64,000 nt of DNA from Wenyingzhuangia gilva (GTDB taxonomy: Bacteria; Bacteroidota; Bacteroidia; Flavobacteriales; Flavobacteriaceae): positions 372,001 to 436,000 of the forward strand of contig NZ_JAUMIT010000002.1 in NCBI RefSeq assembly GCF_030519655.1, given 5' to 3'. The translations under genes were made by a program, and so were the position numbers. Of this stretch, positions 51,824-61,481 are shown piece by piece (positions within the stretch are counted from its first letter, which is position 1; every line of letters starts with the position of its first letter). Below the pieces are notes generated by a model. That model was given only the letters and a program-made list of their open reading frames with translations, made no database searches and was not told where the DNA came from.

Positions 51824-52390
51824 ATGAGTAAGAAAGAAGATATTCAACAAGAAGAAAAAGCAGTAGAAGAAAAAGTAACTGCAGAACAAGTAGAAGAAAC
51901 TGTTGAAGCTACTGAGAATGAAGCAAAAGCAGAGGAAGCAAAAAAAGAGCCTACTGCAGAGGAATTAATTCAAGCAGAAAAAGATAAGTATTTACGTTTG
52001 TTTGCGGAGTTTGAAAATTACAAAAAACGTACTTCTAAAGAGCGTATAGAATTATTTAAAACTGCTGGTAAAGATATTATAGTGTCATTATTACCTGTTG
52101 TTGATGATTTTGACAGAGGAATGATTGAGATTAACAAAAGTGAAGACGAAGAATTAAAGAAAGGTGTTGCTTTAATTCAAGATAAATTAGTAAAAACATT
52201 AGAGCAAAAAGGATTGACAATCGTAGAAGTGAATCAAGGTGATGTTTTTGATGCAGATACTCAAGAAGCCATTACTCAAATTCCTTCACCAACAGAAGAC
52301 TTAAAAGGAAAGGTGATTGATGTAATTGAAAAGGGTTACAAATTAGGAGATACTATTATCCGTTTCCCTAAAGTAGTGATTGGACAATAA
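51824..52390 (+). CDS. grpE: Nucleotide-exchange factor GrpE
   Basis: A 188-residue cofactor of DnaK: an acidic, disordered N-terminus (about 1-45, rich in Glu), a coiled coil from DKYLRLFAEFENYKKRTSKER, and a C-terminal beta wing including FDADTQEAITQIPSP and KGYKLGDTIIRFPKVVIG. It heads the stress unit grpE-dnaJ; dnaK is elsewhere. Confidence 0.94.
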   Translation: MSKKEDIQQEEKAVEEKVTAEQVEETVEATENEAKAEEAKKEPTAEELIQAEKDKYLRLFAEFENYKKRTSKERIELFKTAGKDIIVSLLPVVDDFDRGMIEINKSEDEELKKGVALIQDKLVKTLEQKGLTIVEVNQGDVFDADTQEAITQIPSPTEDLKGKVIDVIEKGYKLGDTIIRFPKVVIGQ

Positions 52391-52402
52391 TTATAGTAAA
52401 CA

Positions 52403-52469
52403 CAGTTTTAAGTGAGCAGTGGTCAGTAAAACTAACTGCAGACTGAAAACTAGAAACTGAAAACTAAAC
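52403..52469 (+). repeat. ACTGAAAACT repeat patch upstream of dnaJ
   Basis: Two copies of ACTGAAAACT (52442-52451 and 52456-52465) plus inverted partners AGTTTT (52404-52409) and CAGT/ACTG pairs. The same core forms the inverted repeats that flank the four-helix-bundle gene at 17.1-17.6 kb. The patch ends only four bases before the dnaJ ATG. Confidence 0.6.
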
Positions 52470-52472
52470 AAG

Positions 52473-53603
52473 ATGGCAAAACAAGATTTTTACGAAATAT
52501 TAGGAATTTCAAAAGGGGCGTCAGCTGCTGAAATAAAAAAGGCATACCGCAAAATGGCTGTAAAATATCACCCTGATAAAAATCCTGGTGACACAGAAGC
52601 TGAAGAAAAATTTAAGCAAGCAGCAGAAGCTTATGAAGTCTTAAGTGATGAAAATAAGCGTGCAAGATATGACCAATATGGACATCAAGCTTTTGAAGGT
52701 GGACATGGAGGTGGAGGCTTCGGTGGAGGCGGTATGAATATGGACGATATCTTTAGTCAATTTGGAGACATCTTTGGAGGTGGCTTTGGAGGCTTTGGAG
52801 GAGGTGGTTCACGAGGAGGTGGCCGTAGAGGCACTGTAAAAGGAACCAATATGCGTATCCGAGTAAAACTTACCCTAGAAGAAATTGCGAACGGAGTTGA
52901 TAAAAAAGTAAAAGTTCGTAGAAAAAAGAAAGCCAAGGGAGTAACCTATGGAACTTGTACTACTTGTAATGGTGCTGGTCAAGTAATGCAAGTAACCAAT
53001 ACTATATTAGGTAGAATGCAAACTGCTGCCACCTGTAATACTTGTGGTGGAGCAGGAGAGGTAATGAAAAATAAAGTTGCCGGAGCAGATGCTCAAGGGT
53101 TAGCTGTTGAAGAAGAAACAGTAAGCATTAATATTCCTGCTGGGGTTACAGATGGGGTACAACTAAAAGTAGCTGGTAAAGGAAATGAAGCTCCTGGAAA
53201 TAATTCTATTCCAGGTGATTTACTAGTATTGATTGAAGAAATTCCACATGATACTTTAACAAGAGAAGGGGTTAACCTACATTTTGATTTATATATAAGT
53301 TATCCAGAAGCAGTTTTAGGAGCAAGTAAAGAAATTGAAACAGTATCAGGTAAAGTAAAAATTAAAATTGATGCAGGTACGCAATCAGGAAAAATTTTAA
53401 GGTTAAAGGGAAAAGGATTACCAAGCATTGAAAGATATGGAACAGGTGATTTAATGGTACATGTAAACATTTGGACTCCCCAAGAATTAAGCAAAGAACA
53501 GAAAAAGTTTTTTGAAGATAATTTAGGGGATGATAACTTTAATCCTGCTCCAACTAAGGGAGATAAATCATTTTTTGAAAAAGTAAAAGATATGTTTTCT
53601 TAA
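52473..53603 (+). CDS. dnaJ: Chaperone DnaJ with only two zinc-binding repeats
   Basis: A 376-residue Hsp40: J domain 1-70 with HPD (YHPDKNPGD), Gly-rich linker about 75-118, then the zinc region and the substrate domains to [10 protein letters not shown]. Type I DnaJ has four CxxCxGxG repeats making two zinc centres. Here only two remain, CTTCNGAG (about 162) and CNTCGGAG (about 188); the flanking repeats 1 and 4 are replaced by [10 protein letters not shown]-type and KVAGADAQG-type sequence. Zinc centre I is thus absent and centre II kept. This form is known from related Flavobacteriaceae as far as I recall. Confidence 0.94.
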   Translation: MAKQDFYEILGISKGASAAEIKKAYRKMAVKYHPDKNPGDTEAEEKFKQAAEAYEVLSDENKRARYDQYGHQAFEGGHGGGGFGGGGMNMDDIFSQFGDIFGGGFGGFGGGGSRGGGRRGTVKGTNMRIRVKLTLEEIANGVDKKVKVRRKKKAKGVTYGTCTTCNGAGQVMQVTNTILGRMQTAATCNTCGGAGEVMKNKVAGADAQGLAVEEETVSINIPAGVTDGVQLKVAGKGNEAPGNNSIPGDLLVLIEEIPHDTLTREGVNLHFDLYISYPEAVLGASKEIETVSGKVKIKIDAGTQSGKILRLKGKGLPSIERYGTGDLMVHVNIWTPQELSKEQKKFFEDNLGDDNFNPAPTKGDKSFFEKVKDMFS

Positions 53604-53660
53604 CATATGATATGTAAATAATTATAAGTGAAAAAAAGATAAAAAAAAGACAAATATTTT

Positions 53661-53690
53661 TTTGTGGAATATAAAAACAATGTATATTTG
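53661..53690 (+). promoter_or_regulatory. Strong Bacteroidota-type promoter upstream of rnpB
   Basis: TTTG at 53661-53664, 18 bases, then TATATTTG at 53683-53690. It is the best-formed promoter in the window and lies between dnaJ and rnpB, predicting a start near 53697. Confidence 0.65.
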
Positions 53691-53696
53691 TACCGT

Positions 53697-53766
53697 TGTG
53701 TTATTTATAACACACTTTTTCTTTTTCATAGCAATTTTTCCCACCTAGTTCGCTAGGTGGGTTTTT
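53697..53766 (+). ncRNA. Candidate small RNA or rnpB leader with two hairpins
   Basis: From the predicted start, GTGTTAT pairs with ATAACAC (53698-53713), a pyrimidine-rich stretch follows, and CCCACCTAG pairs with CTAGGTGGG (53740-53761) ahead of T5. The second hairpin is terminator-like, so a transcript of about 70 nt is expected. Alternatively, the same promoter reads through to rnpB at 53793 and this is its processed 5-prime leader, since no good promoter is seen between the hairpin and rnpB. Confidence 0.4.
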
Positions 53767-53791
53767 CATTTAAAAAACTTAGATCATTGAA

Positions 53792-54116
53792 TAGTAGGTT
53801 GTCTTATCGCCGCGTATTTATACGAGGAGGAAAGTCCGAGCACCATAGAACAGCATAGCGGATAACATCCGTCGCTCTAACTTGTTAGAGTAGGACAAGT
53901 GCAACAGAAAGCAAGTACAGTTCGGCTGTAGTGAAACCAGGTAAACTCTATGCGGTACAATGCCATGTATATTGGAGACCTTTTAGTAGGTAAGAGTTGT
54001 TCGCTCAATTCCAAGGGGTAGGCAGATTGAGATTGTTGGTAACAGCAATTCTAGATAAATGATAAGAAGCTTGAACTTGTTTCAAGTTACAGAACTCGGC
54101 TTATAAACCTACTTTT
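53792..54116 (+). ncRNA. rnpB: RNase P RNA
   Basis: Catalytic RNA that matures tRNA 5-prime ends. The P1 helix is closed by AGTAGGTT (53793-53800) and AACCTACT (54106-54113). The universally conserved GAGGAAAGTCCGAGC (about 53825-53839), the GTGCAACAGAAAG segment with AAACC, and ACAGAACTCGGCTTA near the 3-prime end (about 54089-54103) are all present. The total length of about 325 nt is normal for bacterial type A RNA. Both ends were placed by the P1 pairing and may be off by a few bases. Confidence 0.95.
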
Positions 54117-54227
54117 AATGATATATATTCACTTTATATATTTATGTATATTAATTTTACAAATGATATAAATTATTTTTACTACTTATTTCTAAGGAAT
54201 ATTATGTGGTAAAATATATAAAAAACC

Positions 54228-54263
54228 GAGAATTTGTTAAAATTAGAGAATTTGATAAAAACT
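54228..54263 (+). repeat. 18-bp tandem direct repeat upstream of acnB
   Basis: Two units beginning GAGAATTTG at 54228 and 54246, with a degenerate third start (GAGGGTTTT) at 54264, exactly one period on. The rest of 54117-54349 is AT-rich with no ORF or clear promoter box. The repeats lie 87 bases before the acnB start and could be an operator. Confidence 0.45.
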
Positions 54264-54349
54264 GAGGGTTTTCAGCTTTTATTATGGGGCTCTTATTTTG
54301 TATATTGCCCAACCAAAAATGAACAATTAAATAAACTATAATAGATCGT

Positions 54350-57127
54350 ATGAATATTTATAACGATTACATCAAGGAGATTGAAGAACGCAAAGGTCAG
54401 GGACTTCATCCAAAGCCAATTGATGATGCTAAATTATTAAGCAAAATCATTGAGCAAATTAAAGATTTAAATAATGAGCATAGAGAAGATTCTCTTAACT
54501 TTTTTATTTACAATGTGGTGCCTGGTACTACTAGTGCAGCTGGTGTAAAAGCTAAATTTTTAAAAGAGATCATTTTAGGTGAATCAGCAGTTAAAGAAAT
54601 TACGCCTGCTTTTGCTTTAGAGTTATTATCACACATGAAGGGAGGACCTTCTATTGAGGTATTGTTAGATCTTGCTTTAGGAAATGATATAGCTATCGCA
54701 AAAGATGCTGCAAAAGTTCTTAAAACTCAAGTTTATCTTTACGATGCTGATACAAATCGTTTAGCCGAAGCTTATAAAAATGGAAATGAAATCGCTAAAG
54801 AACTTTTAGAAAGTTATGCGAAGGCAGAATTCTTTACTGAGTTGCCTGATGTAGAAGAAGAAATTGATATCGTTACTTTTATTGCTGGTGTAGGTGATAT
54901 TTCTACAGACTTATTATCTCCAGGAGCGGATGCTCACTCTCGTTCAGATCGCGAATTACATGGTCAGTGTATTTTTGAGCACAATAAGGAAATGCAAAAA
55001 GAACTTTCTGCTTTAAAAGAACAGCACCCAGACAAACGAGTGATGTTAGTGGCAGAAAAAGGAACTATGGGAGTTGGATCTTCTAGAATGTCAGGAGTAA
55101 ATAACGTGGCGTTATGGACAGGTATACAAGCTAGTCCTTATGTTCCGTTTATTAATATTGCTCCAGTAATTGCTGGAACAAATGGTATTTCTCCAATTTT
55201 CTTAACAACCGTTGGGGTAACAGGGGGGATAGGAATTGATCTTAAAAACTGGGTAAAGAAAACAGATGCAGAAGGAAATACAGTTCTTGATGCTGATGGA
55301 GAACCAGTTTTAGAAGAAAAATATTCAGTAGCTACTGGTACTGTTTTAACAATCAATACCAAAGAGAAAAAATTATACAAAGATGGTAAGGCTGTAATGG
55401 ATATTTCAGCTGCTTTAACTCCACAAAAAGTTGAGTTTATTAGAGCAGGTGGTTCTTACGCTATTGTATTTGGTAAAAAAATACAAACATTTGCTGCTAA
55501 AACTTTAGGAATTGAAATCCCTACGGTTTATGCACCTTCCAAAGAAATTTCTGTAGAAGGACAAGGATTAACAGCGGTAGAAAAAATATTTAATAAAAAC
55601 GCAGTAGGAAATACGCCAGGTAAAACTTTACATGCTGGTTCTGATGTTCGTGTTGAAGTAAACATTGTAGGTTCTCAAGATACTACAGGTTTGATGACTT
55701 CTCAAGAATTAGAATCGATGGCTGCTACAATTATTTCTCCAATTGTTGATGGTGCCTACCAATCAGGATGTCACACTGCTTCAGTTTGGGATGATAAGTC
55801 TAAAGCTAATATTCCAAGGTTGATGAAGTTTATGAATGACTTCGGATTAATTACAGCTCGTGACCCTAAAGGAGAATACCATGCAATGACAGATGTTATT
55901 CATAAGGTATTAAATGATATTACTGTAAGTGATTGGGATATTATTATTGGAGGAGATTCTCACACACGTATGTCTAAAGGGGTTGCTTTTGGAGCAGATT
56001 CTGGAACCGTTGCTTTAGCTTTAGCTACAGGAGAGGCTACCATGCCAATTCCTCAGTCTGTAAAAGTTACCTTTAAAGGTGCTATGAAATCTTTTATGGA
56101 TTTCCGTGATGTGGTACATGCTACTCAACAACAAATGTTAAAGAAATTTGGAGGTGAGAATGTATTCCAAGGAAGAATCATAGAGGTTCACTTAGGAACT
56201 TTAACTGCCGATCAAGCATTTACATTTACTGATTGGACAGCAGAAATGAAGGCAAAAGCTTCTATCTGTATTTCGGAAGATGATACTTTAATTGAATCTT
56301 TAGAGATTGCAAAAGGTAGAATCCAGATTATGATTGATAAAGGAATGGACAATCATTTAAATGTTTTAGCTGGATTAGTAGCAAAAGCTGATAAGAGAAT
56401 TGCTGAAATCAAATCTGGTGAAAAACCAGCTTTAAGGCCTGATGCAAATGCTAAATACTATGCTGAAGTTGAAATTGATTTAGACGAAGTTGCTGAACCA
56501 ATGATTGCAGATCCAGATGTAAATAATGAAGATGTATCTAAGCGTTATACACATGATACCATTAGACCATTGTCTTACTATGGAGGAACAAAAGCAGTAG
56601 ACTTAGGGTTTATTGGTTCTTGTATGGTTCACAAAGGAGATATGAAAATATTAGCTCAAATGTTAAAAAACATTGAGGTACAACAAGGTAAGGTTGAGTT
56701 TAAAGCTCCATTAGTGGTGGCTCCTCCTACATATAATATTGTAGATGAGTTAAAAGCTGAAGGTGATTGGGAAGTGTTAACGAAATATTCGGGATTTGAG
56801 TTTGACGACAATGCTCCTAAAGATGCAGCTCGTACCAAATATGAAAATATGTTGTATTTAGAGCGTCCAGGATGTAACTTATGTATGGGTAACCAAGAAA
56901 AAGCAGAACCAGGAGACACTGTAATGGCTACTTCTACTCGTTTATTCCAAGGAAGAGTTGTAAAAGATTCTGGTGAGAAAAAAGGAGAGTCTTTATTATC
57001 TTCTACTCCAGTAGTTGTTCTTTCTACAGTTTTGGGTAGAACCCCTACCATGGCAGAATATGAAGCAGCAGTTGAAGGAATTGTGTTAACCAAATTTACA
57101 CCATCATTAAAGCAATTGATTAAGTAA
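54350..57127 (+). CDS. acnB: Bifunctional aconitate hydratase 2 / 2-methylisocitrate dehydratase
   Basis: A 925-residue AcnB-type aconitase (Escherichia coli 865) that isomerises citrate and isocitrate in the TCA cycle and may act on 2-methylisocitrate. The N-terminal HEAT-like domain is at about 1-160, then the swivelling domain (GVGDISTDLLSPGADAHSRSD), then catalytic domains with SGCHTASVWDD, IIGGDSHTRMSKGVAFGADSG, and cluster ligands in GSCMVH and RPGCNLCMGNQEKA. The cluster is [4Fe-4S]. A terminator separates it from acnA. Confidence 0.94.
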   Translation: MNIYNDYIKEIEERKGQGLHPKPIDDAKLLSKIIEQIKDLNNEHREDSLNFFIYNVVPGTTSAAGVKAKFLKEIILGESAVKEITPAFALELLSHMKGGPSIEVLLDLALGNDIAIAKDAAKVLKTQVYLYDADTNRLAEAYKNGNEIAKELLESYAKAEFFTELPDVEEEIDIVTFIAGVGDISTDLLSPGADAHSRSDRELHGQCIFEHNKEMQKELSALKEQHPDKRVMLVAEKGTMGVGSSRMSGVNNVALWTGIQASPYVPFINIAPVIAGTNGISPIFLTTVGVTGGIGIDLKNWVKKTDAEGNTVLDADGEPVLEEKYSVATGTVLTINTKEKKLYKDGKAVMDISAALTPQKVEFIRAGGSYAIVFGKKIQTFAAKTLGIEIPTVYAPSKEISVEGQGLTAVEKIFNKNAVGNTPGKTLHAGSDVRVEVNIVGSQDTTGLMTSQELESMAATIISPIVDGAYQSGCHTASVWDDKSKANIPRLMKFMNDFGLITARDPKGEYHAMTDVIHKVLNDITVSDWDIIIGGDSHTRMSKGVAFGADSGTVALALATGEATMPIPQSVKVTFKGAMKSFMDFRDVVHATQQQMLKKFGGENVFQGRIIEVHLGTLTADQAFTFTDWTAEMKAKASICISEDDTLIESLEIAKGRIQIMIDKGMDNHLNVLAGLVAKADKRIAEIKSGEKPALRPDANAKYYAEVEIDLDEVAEPMIADPDVNNEDVSKRYTHDTIRPLSYYGGTKAVDLGFIGSCMVHKGDMKILAQMLKNIEVQQGKVEFKAPLVVAPPTYNIVDELKAEGDWEVLTKYSGFEFDDNAPKDAARTKYENMLYLERPGCNLCMGNQEKAEPGDTVMATSTRLFQGRVVKDSGEKKGESLLSSTPVVVLSTVLGRTPTMAEYEAAVEGIVLTKFTPSLKQLIK

Positions 57128-57150
57128 AATAGTACTTAAAACTTAATATC

Positions 57151-57182
57151 AAAAAACCTAAATCATCTGATTTAGGTTTTTT
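57151..57182 (+). terminator. Intrinsic terminator after acnB
   Basis: Arm AAAAAACCTAAATCA pairs with TGATTTAGGTTTTTT over a TC loop. Confidence 0.88.
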
Positions 57183-57332
57183 TTTGTCTTAATTATTCAA
57201 TTTTGCAATAAAATATCAATACTATTTCAAATGAGTTCATAATGATCGTAAATGCGTTTTTTATATATTATTAGTTTTTGTAATTTGTAACTATCCAAGA
57301 AAACAATAATTATTAACATTTAAAACAAGAAT

Positions 57333-59603
57333 ATGGCATTTGATATTGAAATGATTAAAGAGGTTTATGCTCGTATGACCGAACGAGTAGATGCTGCAAA
57401 AAAAGTAGTGGGTAAGCCATTAACATTATCTGAGAAAATTTTGTACAATCACCTTTGGGATGGAAATGCAACTACTGCATTTAAAAGAGGAGTTGATTAT
57501 GTTAATTTTGCACCAGATAGAATTGCTTGTCAAGATGCAACTGCTCAAATGGCATTGTTGCAGTTTATGCAGGCAGGTAAAAATAAAGTGGCAGTACCAA
57601 CAACTGTACATTGTGATCACTTAATTCAGGCAAAAGAAGGTGCAGCAAAAGATTTACAATTTGCAAACAAAACAAGTGCAGAGGTATTCGATTTTTTATC
57701 TTCTGTGTCTAATAAATATGGTATCGGATTCTGGAAACCAGGAGCGGGTATTATTCACCAAGTAGTTTTAGAAAATTATGCCTTCCCTGGAGGGATGATG
57801 ATTGGTACCGATTCTCACACAGTAAATGCTGGTGGATTAGGAATGGTAGCTATTGGAGTTGGTGGTGCAGATGCTGTGGACGTGATGGCAGGTATGCCTT
57901 GGGAATTAAAATTTCCAAAATTAATAGGGGTAAAGTTAACAGGTAAATTATCTGGTTGGACAGCTTCTAAAGATGTTATTTTAAAAGTAGCAGGAATTTT
58001 AACCGTAAAAGGTGGAACTGGTGCTATTGTAGAATATTTTGGAGAAGGAGCTAAAAATCTTTCTGCTACAGGAAAAGGAACCATTTGTAATATGGGGGCT
58101 GAGATTGGAGCAACCACTTCTACTTTCGGATACGATGAATCTATGGATCGTTATTTACGTGCTACAGATAGAGCTGACGTTGCAGATGCAGCTAATAAAG
58201 TAGCCTCTTATTTAACAGGTGATGATGAGGTATATGCAAACCCTGAAAAATATTTTGATCAAGTAATTGAAATTAATTTAGATGAATTAAAACCACATAT
58301 CAACGGACCTTTTTCTCCTGATTTAGCTTCTGAAGCGGGTGCTGATTTAAGAGCAAAGGCCGAAGCTGAAGGATGGCCATTAGATATTGAGTGGGGATTA
58401 ATAGGTTCTTGTACCAATTCTTCTTACGAAGATTTATCAAGAGCAGCTTCTATAGCACAGCAAGCACTTGATAAAGGAATTAAGGTAAAGGCTGAATTTG
58501 GAATCAATCCAGGTTCAGAACAAGTACGTTATACTGCGGACAGAGATGGTCTATTAGGAACTTTTGAAAAATTAGGAGCGACTATTTTCACCAATGCTTG
58601 TGGACCATGTATTGGTCAATGGGCTCGTTATTCAGATCCTAAAAATGCCCCTAAAAACTCTATTGTTCACTCTTTTAATAGAAACTTTGCAAAGCGTGCC
58701 GATGGAAACCCAAATACGCATGCTTTTGTAACTTCTCCTGAATTGGTGGCGGCGATTGCAATTTCAGGTCGTTTAGATTTTGATCCTACAAAGGATACAT
58801 TGTTAAATGACAAAGGAGAAGAAGTAATGTTTGATGAACCAACAGGTGATGAATTACCAACAAAAGGGTTTGCTGTTGAAGATGCAGGTTTTCAAGCTCC
58901 AGTTGAAGATGGTTCAGGGATTGATGTGGTAGTGTCTCCAGATTCTGATAGATTGCAATTGTTAGAGCCGTTTCAACCTTTAGGTTCTGAAATAAAAGAT
59001 GCTAAGTTATTAATTAAAGCATACGGAAAATGTACCACAGATCATATTTCTATGGCTGGACCTTGGTTACGTTTCCGTGGACATTTAGATAATATTTCTA
59101 ATAACTGTTTAATTGGAGCTGTAAATGCATTCAACCAAAAAACAGATATGGTAAAAAATCAATTAACAGGTGAGTATGGACCTGTTCCTGGAACAGCAAG
59201 AGCTTATAAGGCAGCTGGAATTCCTTCAATAGTTGTTGGAGATCACAATTATGGAGAAGGATCTTCTAGAGAACATGCCGCTATGGAACCTCGTCATTTA
59301 GGAGTGGCAGCTGTTATTGTAAAATCTTTTGCACGTATTCACGAAACCAATCTAAAGAAACAAGGAATGTTAGGTTTAACCTTTGCGAATGAAGATGATT
59401 ATGAATTAATTCAAGAAGATGATACTTTTACTTTTACTGATTTAGCTGATTTTGCTCCAGACAAACCATTGACTTTAGAAATTAATCATGCAGATGGATC
59501 TAAAGATTTAATCAAATTAAATCACACTTACAATGCAAGTCAAATTGCTTGGTATAAAGAAGGTTCTGCGTTGAATTTAATCAAAAAAGAGAATGCTGCT
59601 TAA
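57333..59603 (+). CDS. acnA: Aconitate hydratase, mitochondrial type
   Basis: A 756-residue aconitase of the mitochondrial/AcnA-like class, without the HEAT domain of AcnB. Seen: [31 protein letters not shown], cluster Cys in [13 protein letters not shown] and [10 protein letters not shown], and the swivel domain [22 protein letters not shown]. It is a stand-alone second aconitase next to acnB; in Escherichia coli AcnA is the stress-stable isozyme. The 205 bases upstream, beyond the terminator, hold no clear -7 box. Confidence 0.95.
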   Translation: MAFDIEMIKEVYARMTERVDAAKKVVGKPLTLSEKILYNHLWDGNATTAFKRGVDYVNFAPDRIACQDATAQMALLQFMQAGKNKVAVPTTVHCDHLIQAKEGAAKDLQFANKTSAEVFDFLSSVSNKYGIGFWKPGAGIIHQVVLENYAFPGGMMIGTDSHTVNAGGLGMVAIGVGGADAVDVMAGMPWELKFPKLIGVKLTGKLSGWTASKDVILKVAGILTVKGGTGAIVEYFGEGAKNLSATGKGTICNMGAEIGATTSTFGYDESMDRYLRATDRADVADAANKVASYLTGDDEVYANPEKYFDQVIEINLDELKPHINGPFSPDLASEAGADLRAKAEAEGWPLDIEWGLIGSCTNSSYEDLSRAASIAQQALDKGIKVKAEFGINPGSEQVRYTADRDGLLGTFEKLGATIFTNACGPCIGQWARYSDPKNAPKNSIVHSFNRNFAKRADGNPNTHAFVTSPELVAAIAISGRLDFDPTKDTLLNDKGEEVMFDEPTGDELPTKGFAVEDAGFQAPVEDGSGIDVVVSPDSDRLQLLEPFQPLGSEIKDAKLLIKAYGKCTTDHISMAGPWLRFRGHLDNISNNCLIGAVNAFNQKTDMVKNQLTGEYGPVPGTARAYKAAGIPSIVVGDHNYGEGSSREHAAMEPRHLGVAAVIVKSFARIHETNLKKQGMLGLTFANEDDYELIQEDDTFTFTDLADFAPDKPLTLEINHADGSKDLIKLNHTYNASQIAWYKEGSALNLIKKENAA

Positions 59604-59624
59604 TTTATAAGTAATATTCATTTA

Positions 59625-59662
59625 AATAAAAGTCCTTAAGAGAAATCTTAAGGACTTTTATT
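59625..59662. terminator. Bidirectional intrinsic terminator
   Basis: Arm AAAAGTCCTTAAGA pairs with TCTTAAGGACTTTT over a GAAA loop; between the convergent acnA and FecE-like genes. Confidence 0.88.
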
Positions 59663-59678
59663 TTTTATTGTAATAGTT

Positions 59679-60455
59679 TTAAAATATAAACTGATTGCTA
59701 TGGCTGTCATAGCGAATATCATCAGAATTAAAAATAGTCATCAAGTTTTCTTGAATCACACCATTAGTAGATTTTCCTACACTAAATTTTTCTTGATCTA
59801 TTAATAACAATCTATCTGAAGTTTTTAATGCCAAGTTGATTTCATGGGTAGAAATCAAAACCGTTTTTTCAGTCTCTTTACAAATTTTAGATAAAATCTT
59901 AAATATGTTTATTTTGTGATGAATGTCTAGGTGAGAGGTGGGTTCATCAAGCAAAATAATAGGAGTATCTTGTGTTAAAGCCCTTGCAATCATCACACGT
60001 TGTAATTGTCCATCACTCAGTTGATGAATTAATTTATTTGCTAAATTATTAGTATCGGTTAATAGCATTGAATTCTCTATGATATCAATATCACTTTTGG
60101 ATAATTTCCCCAACCAATTGGTGTAAGGTTGCCTTCCTAAAGCAATGGTTTCATATACGGTTAAAGAATTTTCAGGAATGCTTTCTGTTAGTACTACAGC
60201 AATAAATTTAGCCAATTCTTTAGGAGCAAGTGTTTCAATACTTTTTTCATTAATTTCAATCCTTCCCTCAATTGGAGTAAGCATTTTAGCAATGGTTTTT
60301 AAAAGTGTAGATTTTCCAGAACCATTTCGGCCAAGTAAACAAAGTAATTCTCCTTTATAAAGCTCAAAATTAATTTGTTGACAAATACTGATTGATTTTT
60401 TTGAGACAGCATAACCTATATTAAGCCCTGTTGCTTTTAATACTACATTTTTCAT
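59679..60455 (-). CDS. Iron-siderophore/cobalamin-type ABC ATPase (FecE/BtuD family)
   Basis: A 258-residue ATPase with Walker A GRNGSGKSTLL, Q-loop region VLTESIPENSLTVYETIALGRQPY (the FecE/FhuC pattern), signature LSDGQLQRVMIARAL, Walker B IILLDEPTSHLD and switch His STHEINLAL. The Q-loop Gln is replaced by Thr-Glu (VVLTES), as in several FecE relatives. It overlaps the permease gene by four bases, so they are coupled. Confidence 0.88.
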   Translation of the reverse strand: MKNVVLKATGLNIGYAVSKKSISICQQINFELYKGELLCLLGRNGSGKSTLLKTIAKMLTPIEGRIEINEKSIETLAPKELAKFIAVVLTESIPENSLTVYETIALGRQPYTNWLGKLSKSDIDIIENSMLLTDTNNLANKLIHQLSDGQLQRVMIARALTQDTPIILLDEPTSHLDIHHKINIFKILSKICKETEKTVLISTHEINLALKTSDRLLLIDQEKFSVGKSTNGVIQENLMTIFNSDDIRYDSHSNQFIF

Positions 60456-61480
60456 GAACCTAGTTTTTTAGATTTAGAAACCAATAACCAAATGACTATT
60501 GGGGCTCCAAAAATTGAAGTAATCGCATTGATAGGTAAAGTTTTAGATCCTACAGAAATGTGGGTTAAACTATCACAAATTAACATCACAATAGCCCCGA
60601 TAATTCCTACTGCTGGTAATAATATTTTGTGGTTAGAGGTTTGAAAAATCAATTTAGTAATATGCGGAATAGCCAATCCAATAAAAGCAATAGGTCCTAC
60701 AAAAGCAGTAATGCTACCTGTTAACAAACTAGTGATGATAAAAATGATGCTTTGTGTTTTTTTTATAGAAATCCCTAGGCTTGTAGCGTAGTTTTCTCCT
60801 AACAAAAGTGCATCCAAAGGTTTGATAATAAATAACAATCCAACACCGCTAATCGCTATAATTCCAATTAATAAATATAATTCAGACCATTGTAGGTTAC
60901 TTAAACTTCCAAAACTCCAAAAAATGTATTGTTGTAATTCTGTAGCAGAACTAAAATAAGACAGTACACTAATAATAGCAGAGGTAAAACTACCAAACAT
61001 CAATCCTATAATAAGTATAGACATGGTGTTTCTTATGTTTCTGGCAGTAATCATAACAATGCTTAATACCAAAAAAGATCCTAAACTCGCTGCTAAGGGA
61101 ATTGAAAAATTGTATAAATAAGGAAGGGATCCAAAAAAGCTACCTCCCATAATAAATAGTGCTACTCCTAAACTTGCTCCAGAACTAATTCCCAAAACAA
61201 AAGGACCAGCCAATGGGTTTCTAAAAAAAGTTTGCATCATCAATCCACTAATTCCAAGTCCAATTCCAACCAGAATACTGGTAATGGTTTTTGGCAATCT
61301 ATATTCGGTAATGATGTATTGATAATTTTCAGAAGTATTTGGACTATTGGTAATGATGTTCCAAATTTCCTTTATAGGAATGTTAACACTACCTGTGTAA
61401 ATATTAAAAACAGCAATGATTATTAGTACGACTAACAAAGCAATAAAAACAGGATAGTATTTTTTTTGAGGAATATACAC
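60452..61480 (-). CDS. FecCD-family ABC permease (iron-siderophore or vitamin B12)
   Basis: A 342-residue, ten-helix importer permease: IWNIITNSPNT, YRLPKTITSILVGIGLGISGLMMQTFFRNPLAGPFVLGISSGASLG (the FecCD hallmark, shown by segments), LGISIKKTQS, and PIAFIGLAIPHITKLIFQTSNHKILLP near the end. The substrate-binding protein is absent from the window. The gene starts two bases after rdgB, an unusual partner. Confidence 0.9.
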   Translation of the reverse strand: MYIPQKKYYPVFIALLVVLIIIAVFNIYTGSVNIPIKEIWNIITNSPNTSENYQYIITEYRLPKTITSILVGIGLGISGLMMQTFFRNPLAGPFVLGISSGASLGVALFIMGGSFFGSLPYLYNFSIPLAASLGSFLVLSIVMITARNIRNTMSILIIGLMFGSFTSAIISVLSYFSSATELQQYIFWSFGSLSNLQWSELYLLIGIIAISGVGLLFIIKPLDALLLGENYATSLGISIKKTQSIIFIITSLLTGSITAFVGPIAFIGLAIPHITKLIFQTSNHKILLPAVGIIGAIVMLICDSLTHISVGSKTLPINAITSIFGAPIVIWLLVSKSKKLGS

Positions 61481-61481
61481 T

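Noticed and set aside
52700-52830. GGAGG-rich repeats in dnaJ as a regulatory repeat
   Set aside because: They encode the usual Gly-rich linker of DnaJ.
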